Notes: a model not told the origin generated them from the letters alone. DNA of 64,000 nucleotides from Parelaphostrongylus tenuis (GCA_019055375.1 JAHQIW010001446.1:31815-95814); one strand, 5' to 3'; counted from the stretch's first letter, positions 51,748-59,595 are shown. A program made the numbers and translations.

Positions 51748-54700
51748 CATTCAAATCGTTTTTTCGTCCTCTTTTTGAACATCGTAGAATACTGGTTGAG
51801 CGTGTCTCCTTGCAATCTCGAGGACTGCCTGGCTGTGGCGTTTCGTAAGGTGTTCGTTGCTAAAGCCGCAGAGCGTAATAACGGGAGAGTTTAACCAGCG
51901 CGCACCGTGACGAGCATCACAACCACTAAGGCCATGGCGACGCAAATTGAATTTGGGTTCTAAGGAAGCATTATCGTCATTGGAACACTAAATCATGGAA
52001 CATCATAGAAAAGACTTCTACAAAATTTTTTTAATGGAAAAGATGCCAGTATTTTCTTCTTCTCTAAGGGTTTTTCTATCCAAAAAACACCAATATTTCA
52101 GAATCTTCCCGTTGCGAAAAGGGACATATTTTCAGCTATTATATAACATTGATCTGGAAAAAGCCTTTGATTTAGTGGAAACAAAAGCGGTTATAGAAGC
52201 TTTGGATAACCAGGGCGTCCCTACTCGGTACATAATGATCCTTCGTGAGCTTTATAAAGATTTCACGACCAGAATGTCTCCATTCTACAACAATGACCAT
52301 TGACGTAAGAAGAGGGGTTCGACAAGGCGATACTATATCGCCAAAACTATTCACTGCCACCCTACAAAACGTCATGCGAACATTAGAATGGGACGAAATG
52401 GGAGTGAAAATTGACGGTCGACAATTAAACCATCTTCGCTTTGCTGACGATATCGTTCTCATAACACCAAACATCAGCCAAGCGGAACGAATGTTGACCG
52501 ATTTCGATAACGCCTGTGGAAAGATTGGTCTTCAACTGAATCCAACGAAAACAATGTTTATGAGGAACAGCTGGGTTTCTAATGCCCCATTCACTCTCAA
52601 CGGAACGACAATCTCCGAATGCTCCAGCTACATCTATCTAGGCCGTGAAATCAACATGATGAACGACCTAGCCCCAGAGTTGAGCAGGAGGAAACGAGCG
52701 GCTTGGGGAACGTTTAAGAGCATCGAAGATGTAGTGAAGAGGACAAAGAACATCCGACTCCGTGCCCACCTTTTCGACTCGACATTTATCCCTGCCCTGA
52801 CGTATGCAGCAGAAACCTGGTCGCTACGTAAGCAGGATGAAAGATCACTTGACGTTGTCGAACGCGCAGTCGAAAGGTCGATGCTAGGAGTATCCCGTAT
52901 CTCGCAAATGAGAGAAAGGATCCGAAGTTCCGACCTTCGTCAACGATCGAAAATCAGCGACGCCGTCCTACACGCCAGGATATCGAAAAAAAGGTGGGTC
53001 GGACACGTGATGCGGTTCAACGACAACCGATGGACAAGAGCCGTTACCGACTGGATTCCTCGGGACGTCAAGCGCTCTAAAGGAAGACCACTGACCCGTT
53101 GGTCCGATTTCTTCACGAAAGCGATGGAAGAAAGATATGATGCTCAGCGAATCCCTAGAGCGAGGAGGACCCACTGGGCTACTCTTGCACGCAACAGGGA
53201 AAAATGGAAGTGTTACTGGTACACGCTAGAGTCACTCGACGATCAACGGGACGACAGGTGATACAGGTGATATAACATTTTTCTTATTTTATCAATGTTC
53301 TGTAGTCATTCGATAGCCTAAAAAGTGTAGTGGCTGTACAGTAAAGAGTCAAGTTCCAGATTAGTCTTTGCACGCAGTAATTACTAACTCGAAATAGAAT
53401 GCTTGATTTTGTGATGATTCGCCACGCGGGTCCTTTCATATAAGCACGGTAAACAACCCACGTTTGGGTTATAACTGTTTATAGTAATAGTAGCCATAAA
53501 ACACAGGCAATGTAACGATATGTAGCTGAGAGATTAGCCATGAGTGAAGTTAGGTGGATGACTGGAACGCTGGAACACTGGATCTACGGGACTGCCTGCG
53601 ATGTATGGCGGGTCAAGCTTATATGGGGAAAGACGACAAAGGTTTAATCTGATAAAACTTCACCAAGGGGTAAGCACAAAGGGTTACAGGCCCACGAGCT
53701 ACGGGAAAGAAAGTTCAGAGCACAGAAGAGCTACAAGTGCATACCTTGATATCAAGGGAATAAAATGCTTTTTATGGGAAAGCGATGCCATCGCTTCAAG
53801 GAAAAAGGTTGTGGGAATATGTTTGTAAAAAAGCTCATTTGAAACTACACAACATCTTGAGTCGAAAGTTTAAGTGAACCTGTTAATCTAGGAAATTTAG
53901 ATAATATAGAGATAGGATCTCTTCGTAAAATAGTTCCTATGAAAAATGTTGAAGCTCTCTTTTTCAGGGAACATCACTTAGGAGGTGCTGATGTCTATCT
54001 ACAGCGCCAATCAACCCTTTGGGGACGGCAGATGATCAATCGCGCAGCGCGAACCGCACGCGGCGCAAAATTTTCAGAATTCTATTGAAATTTTTTCTCT
54101 ATTTTGGGTAAACCCCTAAGTTTTCGCGTTACTATGGCACTCCATGATTTCCTCTACATGCTTATATGCTTTTGTTGCATGCTTATCTCACATTTGCTAA
54201 GAGAACTCTCAGAGTGAAACGAAACGTTCCTGTCACTCTTACAACGCTATATAACCTTTTCGAGGCCGTCGATTCACGGACCCTGCATCTCCAACTGGCA
54301 ACTCTGGACGATCAACTCCACACCCTGTGCATCTTTAACCTCCGCGTGCCATTGTTAGACGCAGCACGCTAGGGGTTGAAGATGAAGAGCAGGTGGAGTA
54401 GACTGACCAAGATTATCAATTGGAGATGCAGATGCCGTGGGTCCACGGATCCGAAAAGAATAAAGACCTTTCTGAAAACTCAACATTATTTCAGAATCAT
54501 CGAGATTAGAGCCATCGAATGAATGAATGAAGAAAAATTAAGCTACCAAAAGTCCAAAGAAATCTCTCCAAAAACCCAAGTCCAGCAAAGGAAGAGTAAT
54601 GGGTGTGAAATATATTATTTCTGCTCCTATGGCACATCAGAAATCTTTCATGGTTAATCCCTATCTGGTGACAAAGCTCTGGAAGCATTTGTGCACTCCA

Positions 54701-55564
54701 CAGGGAAGGCACTCCGTCACAAAAGGGTTTAGAATGCAGCTAAGAACTGTACCCTTAAAGCCAACACAAAAAATATTCACTTCTAAACGCATCAATGATC
54801 GATGAAGATCTTTAAAAATACCTCTCTAGCTTCTCGAACATACTCCTTTACATTTTGATTGATAGCCGCATGAAGCTTTTTCTTCCCATCATCAACCCAC
54901 GAATGAATTTTGTAGACGGCCAGGAACAAATCTTGCCATTCCAACTGAGTGACTCTCTGAAAGAAGACATTTTCATTCCATACACAAAGATAAGCAAAAG
55001 ACGAGAAAGGGTAACTGCCCGACTGACGAGATCGCATGATCGAAACACGTGTATCGGGCTCTATAAGTCAGCCCTCTTTGATAGACCACTGACATGCGTG
55101 GCTCAGAAATGTTAACCAGGCATATTGCTGGTACATTTTCATTCCCTTGATAAATTGTGATGAAGGTTCCGGCGCTGGTCATTCCCTAAAGGAAGCACCA
55201 TGCATTCGTAGCATCATTTAAGGCAACTGAATCCATCTGCCTTTTGCAGTGACTCGCGGTGAGCCATCAACGAATTAAGTCAGCGCTGCTATCCTCCCCG
55301 ACAAGTCTGGTACCAATTCATCGATCCCAAAGGGACGAAAGGTGGTGAGCCTTGGAGGCGCGGTATCGTACCATCTGCCATGCGCGCGCCGCAGTGCACC
55401 TTTAACCACTGCGCCACGAGCTTCCAGTATTAATTAAGATATAAATAAAATTTAACTGGCAGAAAACGAAATCAACAAACCTCTTGAGTGATGAGAGCCA
55501 GCACAATTTTATGAATTTTCACCCATTCGTCGTCAAAATTCAGCGGAGTTTCCGACTCAGCGCT
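37184..55564 (-). CDS. cul-5: cullin-5 ubiquitin-ligase scaffold, 21 exons (start exon not found)
   Basis: Cullin-5 scaffolds RING ligases: its N-terminus binds elongin B/C with SOCS-box receptors and its C-terminus binds RBX2. Exons (minus): 55481-55564, 54822-54956, 51205-51312, 51057-51152, 50847-50988, 50182-50300, 48008-48121, 47132-47225, 45647-45777, 45463-45570, 43929-43993, 43737-43863, 43472-43603, 42407-42536, 42242-42351, 42075-42146, 41837-42001, 40639-40764, 38836-38970, 37325-37452, 37184-37235. All have GT/AG ends and matching phases, giving 790 residues (human CUL5 is 780). Diagnostic blocks: [105 protein letters not shown] at visible residues 732-737 holds the neddylation lysine. 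The protein ends in a complete winged helix, [20 protein letters not shown]. The start methionine probably lies upstream of 55564 beyond tRNA-like repeats; trans-splicing is possible. Confidence 0.97.
37650..37812 (-). mobile_element. SINE with class-II tRNA-like head, decayed
   Basis: The tail words CTGTGCGGATCCCAGTATTA and GCATTCGATTCGTC match the minus-strand family at 16535-16745. The head region near 37800 is eroded. Lies in cul-5 intron 19. Confidence 0.55.
37885..38682 (+). mobile_element. SINE of the Lys/Arg-like family split by a mariner
   Basis: The head at 37885-37965 (ATCGCGGAGTGGTTAGAGG, then TTCAATGGTTCGG) and the tail at 38615-38682 (GCATGGCGCCTCTCTC then CAACGCTCAGAGCTTTATTC) are the two ends of the family seen intact elsewhere. 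The mariner at 37990-38540 separates them. Lies in cul-5 intron 19, antisense to the gene. Confidence 0.65.
37990..38540 (+). mobile_element. mariner relic with matching terminal inverted repeats
   Basis: The left end reads ATAAATTTTGGCACTCGAGC then AATAAACACCATATTTA. The right end, inverted, reads AAGTAATTTTGGCACTAGAG then CGATAAACACCAGATTTA. The interior (38210-38460) resembles a mariner helix-turn-helix region: [33 protein letters not shown] (with a stop before AGN), then after a frameshift [20 protein letters not shown]. The catalytic domain is absent, so this is an internally deleted, inactive copy of about 550 bp. Confidence 0.75.
39281..39380. repeat. (AT)n microsatellite with central palindrome
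   Basis: Two AT runs (39281-39311 and 39340-39380) separated by a TA-rich segment containing CGCGTATATGTATATATG. Lies in cul-5 intron 18, so on the minus strand it is transcribed within the pre-mRNA. Confidence 0.95.
39725..39935 (-). mobile_element. tRNA-like SINE with body
   Basis: The minus-strand head contains GGCATTGGTAGTGTAGAGG and a weak B box CGTGTTTAATTCCCGC. The body CACATATGGGCGTCAACCC near 39905 is related to the body near 30060-30100. Lies in cul-5 intron 18. Confidence 0.5.
40040..40130 (-). mobile_element. tRNA-like SINE head
   Basis: Plus-strand CGAGGGAGTTGAACGCGTG followed by CCGAGGCGTGTGCTGGC is a degenerate tRNA-like unit on the minus strand. Lies in cul-5 intron 18. Confidence 0.45.
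40340..40590. mobile_element. foldback element, copy 1
   Basis: Contains CACAGTGCCTTTCGTCTTAG and, inverted, GGCTAAGACAAAAAGCACTG. The outer part CGGCTCAAAAATAATCATCA reappears inverted at 62862-62882 in the foldback at 62815-63305. It ends about 50 bp before cul-5 exon 18. Confidence 0.65.
41128..41302. mobile_element. palindromic MITE in cul-5 intron 17
   Basis: The left arm CGTGGATTCACGGCCTCTG plus AACTCTGGACGGTTTGCTCC folds on the right arm GGAGCAGATCGTCCAAAGTT plus CCTTGGGTCCACACTG. Other copies are 46201-46402 and 54254-54465, all in cul-5 introns. No coding capacity. Confidence 0.85.
44108..44382 (-). mobile_element. SINE, Lys/Arg-like tRNA head family, near full length
   Basis: On the minus strand the head is GCTTGTGGCGCAGTGGTTAG then AGGTGTGCTGCGAC. 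The body carries GTGGATTGTTATCAGCC and the tail GGATTGATCAACGCCGAGAG. Sense to cul-5, inside intron 10. Confidence 0.8.
44482..44545 (+). mobile_element. tRNA-like SINE head
   Basis: TCTCAATGGTGTAGTGGTGG, then GCACGCGCTCCCGGAATG and GCGGATTCAAGTCCCAATTG. The first and last segments can pair as an acceptor stem (CTCAAT/ATTGAG), but the anticodon arm is poor. Lies in cul-5 intron 10, antisense. Confidence 0.55.
44638..45365. mobile_element. long-TIR non-autonomous element, copy B
   Basis: Left GGGAACAAATGAATATTCG then ACCTCATTCGCTGTAC and AATCGAAAGCTTGAATCTCC. The right end at 45365-45270 is the inverse: GGGAACAAATGAGCC, ACCTCATTCGCTGTAC and TTCGAAAGCTTGAATCTCC. Arms run about 150 bp. The interior matches 32395-32970. 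Lies in cul-5 intron 10. Partial arms of the same family appear near 42660-42720, 45875-45940, 46500-46540, 48485-48560 and 53300-53325. Confidence 0.75.
45984..46198 (+). mobile_element. SINE with class-II tRNA-like head
   Basis: Head GGTGTCGTGGCCGAGTGG at 45982, body with GACGCGCTCAACCAGTATTT and TTCGAGAAGAAGACG, tail GAAGTACTGGAATCTGCATA. Antisense to cul-5 in intron 8, directly abutting the palindromic MITE at 46201. Confidence 0.75.
46201..46402. mobile_element. palindromic MITE in cul-5 intron 8
   Basis: The left half GCAACTCTGGACGGTCTGC plus CCACCTCCTC pairs with the right half GAGGAGGTGGAGCAGACC plus GTTCAAAGTTGC. Same family as 41128-41302 and 54254-54465. Confidence 0.85.
47697..47909. 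repeat. palindrome of two head-to-head tRNA-like units
   Basis: The outer arms are inverted and near perfect: TACCCAATATGTGGAGTGC at the left and GCACTCCACATATTGGGTA at the right, continuing through GTGCAAAAACGTTTGC. Inside lie two tRNA-like units on opposite strands, each with a B box (GGGATTTGAACCCAGATC and GATCTGGGTTCGAATCCCGG). Lies in cul-5 intron 7. Confidence 0.85.
48925..49650 (-). mobile_element. 5'-truncated RTE-type retrotransposon, antisense to copy at 52.1 kb
   Basis: Minus-strand translation starts abruptly near [20 protein letters not shown] and continues with [36 protein letters not shown], then after a frame break [36 protein letters not shown] and [11 protein letters not shown]. 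This is the C-terminal part of the RTE polyprotein after the reverse transcriptase core. Sense to cul-5, in intron 6. The 3' flank contains GATACATGTGATGG. Confidence 0.9.
49905..50165 (+). mobile_element. SINE, Lys/Arg-like tRNA head family
   Basis: Contains GTAGTGCCCTGAGACATAC and the B box GCCGATCGTTCGATCTCGCG, then ATCAACCCTCTCATCC, and the tail GGGACTGATCAATGCCGATG then TCTATCCTTTA. Antisense to cul-5 in intron 6, ending 17 bp from the exon 6 boundary. Confidence 0.75.
50473..50735 (-). mobile_element. SINE, Lys/Arg-like tRNA head family
   Basis: The minus-strand head near 50735 reads CCATCGTGGTTAGAGATGCC. The body has CCAGACTTGTCTGGGAGC and the tail GGGATTGATCTGAGCCGATA. Lies in cul-5 intron 5. 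Confidence 0.75.
51580..51940 (-). mobile_element. class-II tRNA-like SINE carrying an AT-rich palindromic microsatellite
   Basis: The minus-strand head near 51940 reads GTCGCCATGGCCTTAGTGG, the body GAGACACGCTCAACCAGTAT, and the tail GTATTGGGATCCGCGCAGTG near 51585. Between body and tail, 51608-51747 is an expanded AT-rich tract of alternating TATA and CATATG units that is itself nearly palindromic. Lies in cul-5 intron 2. Confidence 0.75.
52146..53280 (+). mobile_element. 5'-truncated RTE-type non-LTR retrotransposon
   Basis: The frame begins in the reverse transcriptase palm at DLEKAFD (first catalytic Asp), has one frameshift near 52300, then runs open to the stop at 53259-53261. Seen: [30 protein letters not shown] (second and third catalytic Asp), [12 protein letters not shown], then a C-terminal region with [26 protein letters not shown] and [10 protein letters not shown]. 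The endonuclease domain is missing. The element ends in GTGATACAGGTGATA. Antisense to cul-5 within intron 2. RTE elements move by target-primed reverse transcription; this copy cannot do so alone. Confidence 0.93.
53590..53840 (+). other. short unassigned open frame
   Basis: A 75-codon frame ([16 protein letters not shown]...) in cul-5 intron 2. Composition is unremarkable and no family or splice sites were recognised. Probably part of a decayed repeat. Confidence 0.25.
54254..54465. mobile_element. palindromic MITE in cul-5 intron 2
   Basis: GGCCGTCGATTCACGGACCC and CATCTCCAACTGGCAACTC at the left are inverted at the right as CAATTGGAGATGCAG and GCCGTGGGTCCACGG. Third copy of the family at 41128-41302 and 46201-46402, more diverged in the centre. 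Confidence 0.8.
55169..55430 (-). mobile_element. SINE, Lys/Arg-like tRNA head family
   Basis: The minus-strand head near 55427 reads GTGGCGCAGTGGTTAAAGG. The body has CCAGACTTGTCGGGGAGG, ending near GGTGCTTCCTTTAGGG. Lies in cul-5 intron 1, immediately 3' of exon 1. Confidence 0.75.
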
Positions 55565-55619
55565 CTGGAAGATTGCACTTGATATTTGACCAAAGAAAGC
55601 GACTTCTCGTCCAAGACTA

Positions 55620-55815
55620 TGAAGTAGGATGCAAAAATTCGACCTCAGGAGGGAGTCGAACTTGCTACGCTTCACCCATGCAGCTACGATAGCTCATACA
55701 GACGAAACAGTGGTAGGTAGCGTAACGGTCGTCTCAGTGGTGTAGTGGTACCGCGGGCGTACCCGGTACGGGTGAAACGCGGCGGTTTCAACTCCCGTTC
55801 AAGGCCCACTTTTGT
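55620..55815. repeat. head-to-head tRNA-like pair next to cul-5 exon 1
   Basis: A minus-strand unit (plus text GGAGGGAGTCGAACTTGC then CACCCATGCAGC) faces a plus-strand unit CTCAGTGGTGTAGTGGTACC then GGTTTCAACTCCCG. Same arrangement at 58480-58660, where the flanking arms are longer. It starts about 55 bp upstream of cul-5 exon 1. Confidence 0.7.
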
Positions 55816-56062
55816 TGCGTACTATTCTTACGCTCTTGGATGACCCTTATAGCATTATATCATTGCAAAAGCAGCAGTAAAAATAACGGATTTAGATAGA
55901 GACCAGCCGATTTTCACACAGTACAACGACTACGATTTCTTGGGAACCGCCGGAAATGCTGGCAAAATTATAGCCTAAATAAACCCAAGTATTATTTTTT
56001 AATCAACCGCTACATAGCGGTAGTATACTGGTACAAAAATACTGGGGTATGATGTTGAGTGT

Positions 56063-56320
56063 TGTGCGAGACTTCTGCGCCAGGCGGGACTCGAACTCGC
56101 CCGCCTCTCTCCCTATCCACGGGAGCGTGCCTTAACCCATTGCACTACTGACACTTGTATTGCCACCATTCTTTCTGAGCCACAATGCAACAACACAACG
56201 TAGAAAGAACGGGGGCAAAACAGGCGCCGGTAGGGCAACGGATTAGAGCACGCGCCTCCAGATAGGATGAGATACGGGTTCGAGTCCCGCCTAACGCAAT
56301 AGTTTTGCACATCACTCATC
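56063..56320. repeat. head-to-head tRNA-like pair 1
   Basis: Minus unit 56083-56156 with B box GGCGGGACTCGAACTCGCC, plus unit 56221-56299 with GGTAGGGCAACGGATTAGAG and GGGTTCGAGTCCCGCC. The centre can form a hairpin: TGCCACCATTCTTTCT against AGAAAGAACGGGGGCA. Followed at once by the foldback at 56370. Confidence 0.8.
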
Positions 56321-56369
56321 CTCTCCATTCAACAGCCTTCTTACAGATTCATCAAAACGATAGTAATGC

Positions 56370-56849
56370 GATAATGATACAACATGTTTTGAGCCGTTTG
56401 TGTGGTCTCTTAGTGCTCACAGGCGCCCGCTTCGTCCTCAGGGACTCATCAGTAGCGTAGTCCCTCGGTTCAGTCGATCCCTTGAGGCTATACTCCTCTA
56501 TGAAGGAATCGACGCAGAGTAATATATCACGGCAAATCAGCTGATAGAACCTCCGAGATTGTAGCTAATAGCAGTCAAGCTTGTGGCTGATAAAATGCGG
56601 TTGAATGTGAAGGCATGATTCATTTTAGCAGCCACAAACTCGACTGCTTGTCTCTGCAGGCCAAGAGACTCCGTCACCTGACTTGCGATGATTTTCACTC
56701 TGCGTCGATTCCTTCATAGAGGAGTATAGCCTCAGGGGATCGACTGAACCGAGAGACTACGCTACTGATGAGTTCTTGAGGACGAAGCGGGCGTCTGTCT
56801 AGCACTATGAGACCTCACAAACGACTTAAAACATGTTACATAATTATCA
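56370..56849. mobile_element. foldback element, tandem copy 1
   Basis: Left arm starts GATAATGATACAACATGTTT and contains CTCCTCTATGAAGGAATCG. The right arm inverts it (CGATTCCTTCATAGAGGAG) and ends AACATGTTACATAATTATC. The centre contains AGCAGTCAAGCTTGTGGCTG and its inverse CAGCCACAAACTCGACTGC. Arms are related to the 25245-25920 element. Confidence 0.9.
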
Positions 56850-56920
56850 GAGTACTATCGATTTGAGCAGGATCTACAAAAAAAGCGGTCGAATGGAGAG
56901 GCTGAGTGAAGGGGCAAAAC

Positions 56921-57160
56921 TATTGCGTCAAGCAGGATTCGAACCCGCCTCTCTCCCTACCCAGGGGAGCGTGCCTTAACCCACTACACTGCTGACACCT
57001 GTTTTGCCACCATTCTTTCTAGGCTACAACGCAACAGCACAACATAGAAAGAGTGGCGGCAAAAGAGGCGTCGTTAGTGCAACGGGTAAGAGCAAGCGCC
57101 TCTGTAGGATGAGATATGGGTTCGAGTCCCGGCTAACGCAAAAGCTTTGCACATCGCTCA
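56921..57160. repeat. head-to-head tRNA-like pair 2
   Basis: Second copy of the pair: minus unit about 56925-57000, plus unit about 57064-57142 with GGTTCGAGTCCCGGC. The central hairpin TTGCCACCATTCTTTCT against AGAAAGAGTGGCGGCAA is preserved. Confidence 0.8.
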
Positions 57161-57211
57161 TCCTTTCCATTCAACAGCCTTCTTACAGATTCATCAAAAC
57201 GATAGTAATGC

Positions 57212-57690
57212 GATAATGATACAACATGTTTTGAGCCGTTTGTGTGGTCTCTTAGTGCTCACAGGCGCCCGCTTCGTACTCAGGGACTCATCAGTAGCGT
57301 AGTCCCTCGGTTCAGTCGATCCCTTGAGGCTATACTCCTCTATGAAGGAATCGACGCAGAGTAATATATCACGGCAAATCAGCTGATAGAATCCCTTACA
57401 TTGCAGCCATTAGCAGTCAAGCTTGTGGCTGATAAAATGCGGTCGGATGGAAAGGCATGATTCATTTCAGCAGCCACAAACTCGACTGCTTGTCTCTGCA
57501 GGCCAAGGGATTCCGTCACCTGACTTGCGGTGATTTTTTACCCTGCGTCGATTCCTTCATAGACGAGTATATCCTCAAGGGTCGACTGAACCGAGGGACT
57601 ACACTACTGGCGAGTCCTTGAGGACGAAGCGGGCGCCTGTCTGGCGCTATGAGACCTCACAAACGGCTCAAAACATGTTACATCATTATC
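57212..57690. mobile_element. foldback element, tandem copy 2
   Basis: Near-identical to 56370-56849 and displaced by exactly 842 bp at the left end. The two differ by scattered substitutions such as CGAGATTGTAG against TACATTGCAG in the centre. Confidence 0.9.
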
Positions 57691-57756
57691 AGAGTAATAT
57701 CGATTTGAGCGAGATCTACAAAAAAGTGGTTGAAATGAAAGGCACAGTGATGATCG

Positions 57757-57985
57757 AAACTTTTGCTTTCGGCGAGACTCGAACCCGTATCTCACCTATC
57801 CAAAGGCGCGTGCTCTAACCCATTGCACTACTGACATCTGTTTTGCCACCACTCTTTCCAAGCTACATCGCAACAACACAACGTAGAAAGAGTGGTGGCA
57901 AAAGAGGCGTCGGTAGCGTAACGGGTTAGAGCGCGCGCCTTTGGATAGGATGAGATACGGGTCGAGTCCCAGCTAACGCAAAAGT
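57757..57985. repeat. head-to-head tRNA-like pair 3
   Basis: Minus unit 57760-57842 (plus text CGAGACTCGAACCCGTATC), plus unit 57903-57980 with GTAGCGTAACGGGTTAGAG. The central hairpin TTTGCCACCACTCTTTCC against AGAAAGAGTGGTGGCAAA is almost perfect. Confidence 0.8.
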
Positions 57986-58037
57986 TTTGAGCACCAATCA
58001 GCATTGTTGGGTTTCTTCGTAGCATCGTAAGGCTGAG

Positions 58038-58297
58038 GATAAAGCTCTCGGCCTTGATCATCCCCTGAGGGATACGCCATGCATTCGTCTTCAATTTCTA
58101 ACTTCGTCAGAGATGATTGAACTCGCTCCCGCTGTACCGAATCAGTGCTGTTTATCCTCCTGCGACAAACAAGTCTGCGACCAGTCCGGTACTAATTTGC
58201 CGACCCCGGAGTGATGGACTGGTGAGCCACGAGCGGGAGGTCGAACCGTCGACTGTATGCGACGTAGAGCACCTCTAACCACTGCGCCACATGCGTT
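58038..58297 (-). mobile_element. SINE, Lys/Arg-like tRNA head family
   Basis: The minus-strand head near 58293 reads ATGTGGCGCAGTGGTTAGAG. The body contains GACCGGACTGGTC-like words near 58160-58200 and the tail GGGATGATCAAGGCCGAGAG. Confidence 0.75.
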
Positions 58298-58359
58298 CTT
58301 TGTAATATCATACCACCTCTATAAACTATTTTTTAAAAAAAAGTAATACTCGGCTTCAT

Positions 58360-58760
58360 CAGAGCTATGATTTTACCAGCATTTCCAACGGCCCCCATGA
58401 AAAGGCACAGCTGTTCTGTGTGAAGATCGACTAGTCTTCATTTGAATTGATTATTTTTATTACTTTTAAACAGTGGTTTGCAAAAATCCGACCTCAGACG
58501 GGAATTGAAACCGCCGCGTTTCACCGATGCAGCTACGATAGTTCATATCGAAGAAACAGCGGTCACCAGGCGGTAACCTCGTTGACATAGCGGTAAAGCG
58601 GGAGAACCCGATATGGGTGACACGTGGCGGGCTCGACTCCCGCCGAGGTCGGGTTTTTGCAAATCAATTCAAATGAAGACTAGTCGATTTTCAAACGGTA
58701 CAGAGACTATAATTTCTTGCAAAATCACTAGAAATGTTGGTAAAATTATAATTTTGACAG
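58360..58760. mobile_element. foldback element enclosing a head-to-head tRNA-like pair
   Basis: Outer arms are inverted: CTATGATTTTACCAGCATTT at the left, and the right arm inverted reads CTATAATTTTACCAACATTT. Inner arms CGACTAGTCTTCATTTGAAT and ATTCAAATGAAGACTAGTCG are perfect. Inside, minus unit 58480-58545 and plus unit 58580-58655 (CTCGACTCCCGCCGAGG). The right outer arm is related to 55900-55975. Confidence 0.85.
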
Positions 58761-58761
58761 A

Positions 58762-58838
58762 AAAGGAGAGAAAAAAAAAGGAAAAAAGAGAAAAGAATAG
58801 AAGAAAAAAAAGAGAAAAAGAAATTTAGAAAAGAGACC
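58762..58838. repeat. purine-rich low-complexity tract
   Basis: A- and G-only stretch of AAAGAGAAAAGAA-type units. The 71-codon Lys-rich frame over it is an artefact of composition. Confidence 0.9.
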
Positions 58839-59159
58839 CGTAGCATTGACGCCATGAATTTCGAGCGAATTCGTTTGATGAGAAGTCGAAGACGTTTGAA
58901 TCGACGAATCTTGAAGAGAGAACCCGGTGCTAGTGCCTTAGAACAACCCGAAATGACGAACTGCGTCGGGAGTCGATTATTGATCGATTCGGCGGAAAAT
59001 CTCCCGACCCATCGATTAGCGAATAATCAATAATCAATCGATAACCCACTCGAACGAGGAAAAAGAGGACTATCCATAAGCTTCGGACGCGGGTCAAACT
59101 CACGCTGAAGATTTGTACGCAATATTGCGACTTGTGCAAATGCGCGTCGAATTTATAAT

Positions 59160-59245
59160 GAGATAGGCGCAGCGCAGTGAGCAAAGGTGCTGTGCGACAC
59201 CCACGCGGTCTATGGTTCGATCTCGCGCTCCGCACTTTCCAATCG
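59160..59245 (+). mobile_element. SINE, Lys/Arg-like tRNA head
   Basis: AGCGCAGTGAGCAAAGGTGC, then ACGCGGTCTATGGTTCGATC. Followed by CCAATCGTTCCAGCCTTCC, which resembles the family body. Confidence 0.6.
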
Positions 59246-59489
59246 TTCCAGCCTTCCGAGGTCGTTGACTTGATATCGAACATGTCCTGAGAGGACAGTA
59301 GCCTTGTTTGACTTGATATACCGCTGCTTGCATGCCTTCAAGGAGATCAACTCCAAAAGCTTTATCCCTTCACCCTTCATACTGGTAGCGTATTCCCTTT
59401 GCCATTAGAAGGCATCATGAGATATGACGCGTGATCGAGGCATCCATCTGTTGACAAGTAATGGTAACCATTCTAAAGCACCCAATGGT

Positions 59490-59595
59490 GTAGAGTGCTG
59501 TGCAAAAACGTTTGCGTACCAGCCGAGATTCGAACCCAGATCTCACTTTTTCCGGGAGCGTATGCTAGCCGTTGCACCACCGATCATTTTAAAGC
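59490..59595 (-). mobile_element. single tRNA-like SINE unit
   Basis: The flank GTAGAGTGCTGTGCAAAAAC and the B box CCGAGATTCGAACCCAGATC match the left half of the 47697-47909 palindrome. The facing half is missing here. Confidence 0.65.

Noticed and set aside
51529..51815. Tyr/Ile-rich repetitive frames on both strands
   Set aside because: They are translations of the AT/CATATG microsatellite inside a SINE.
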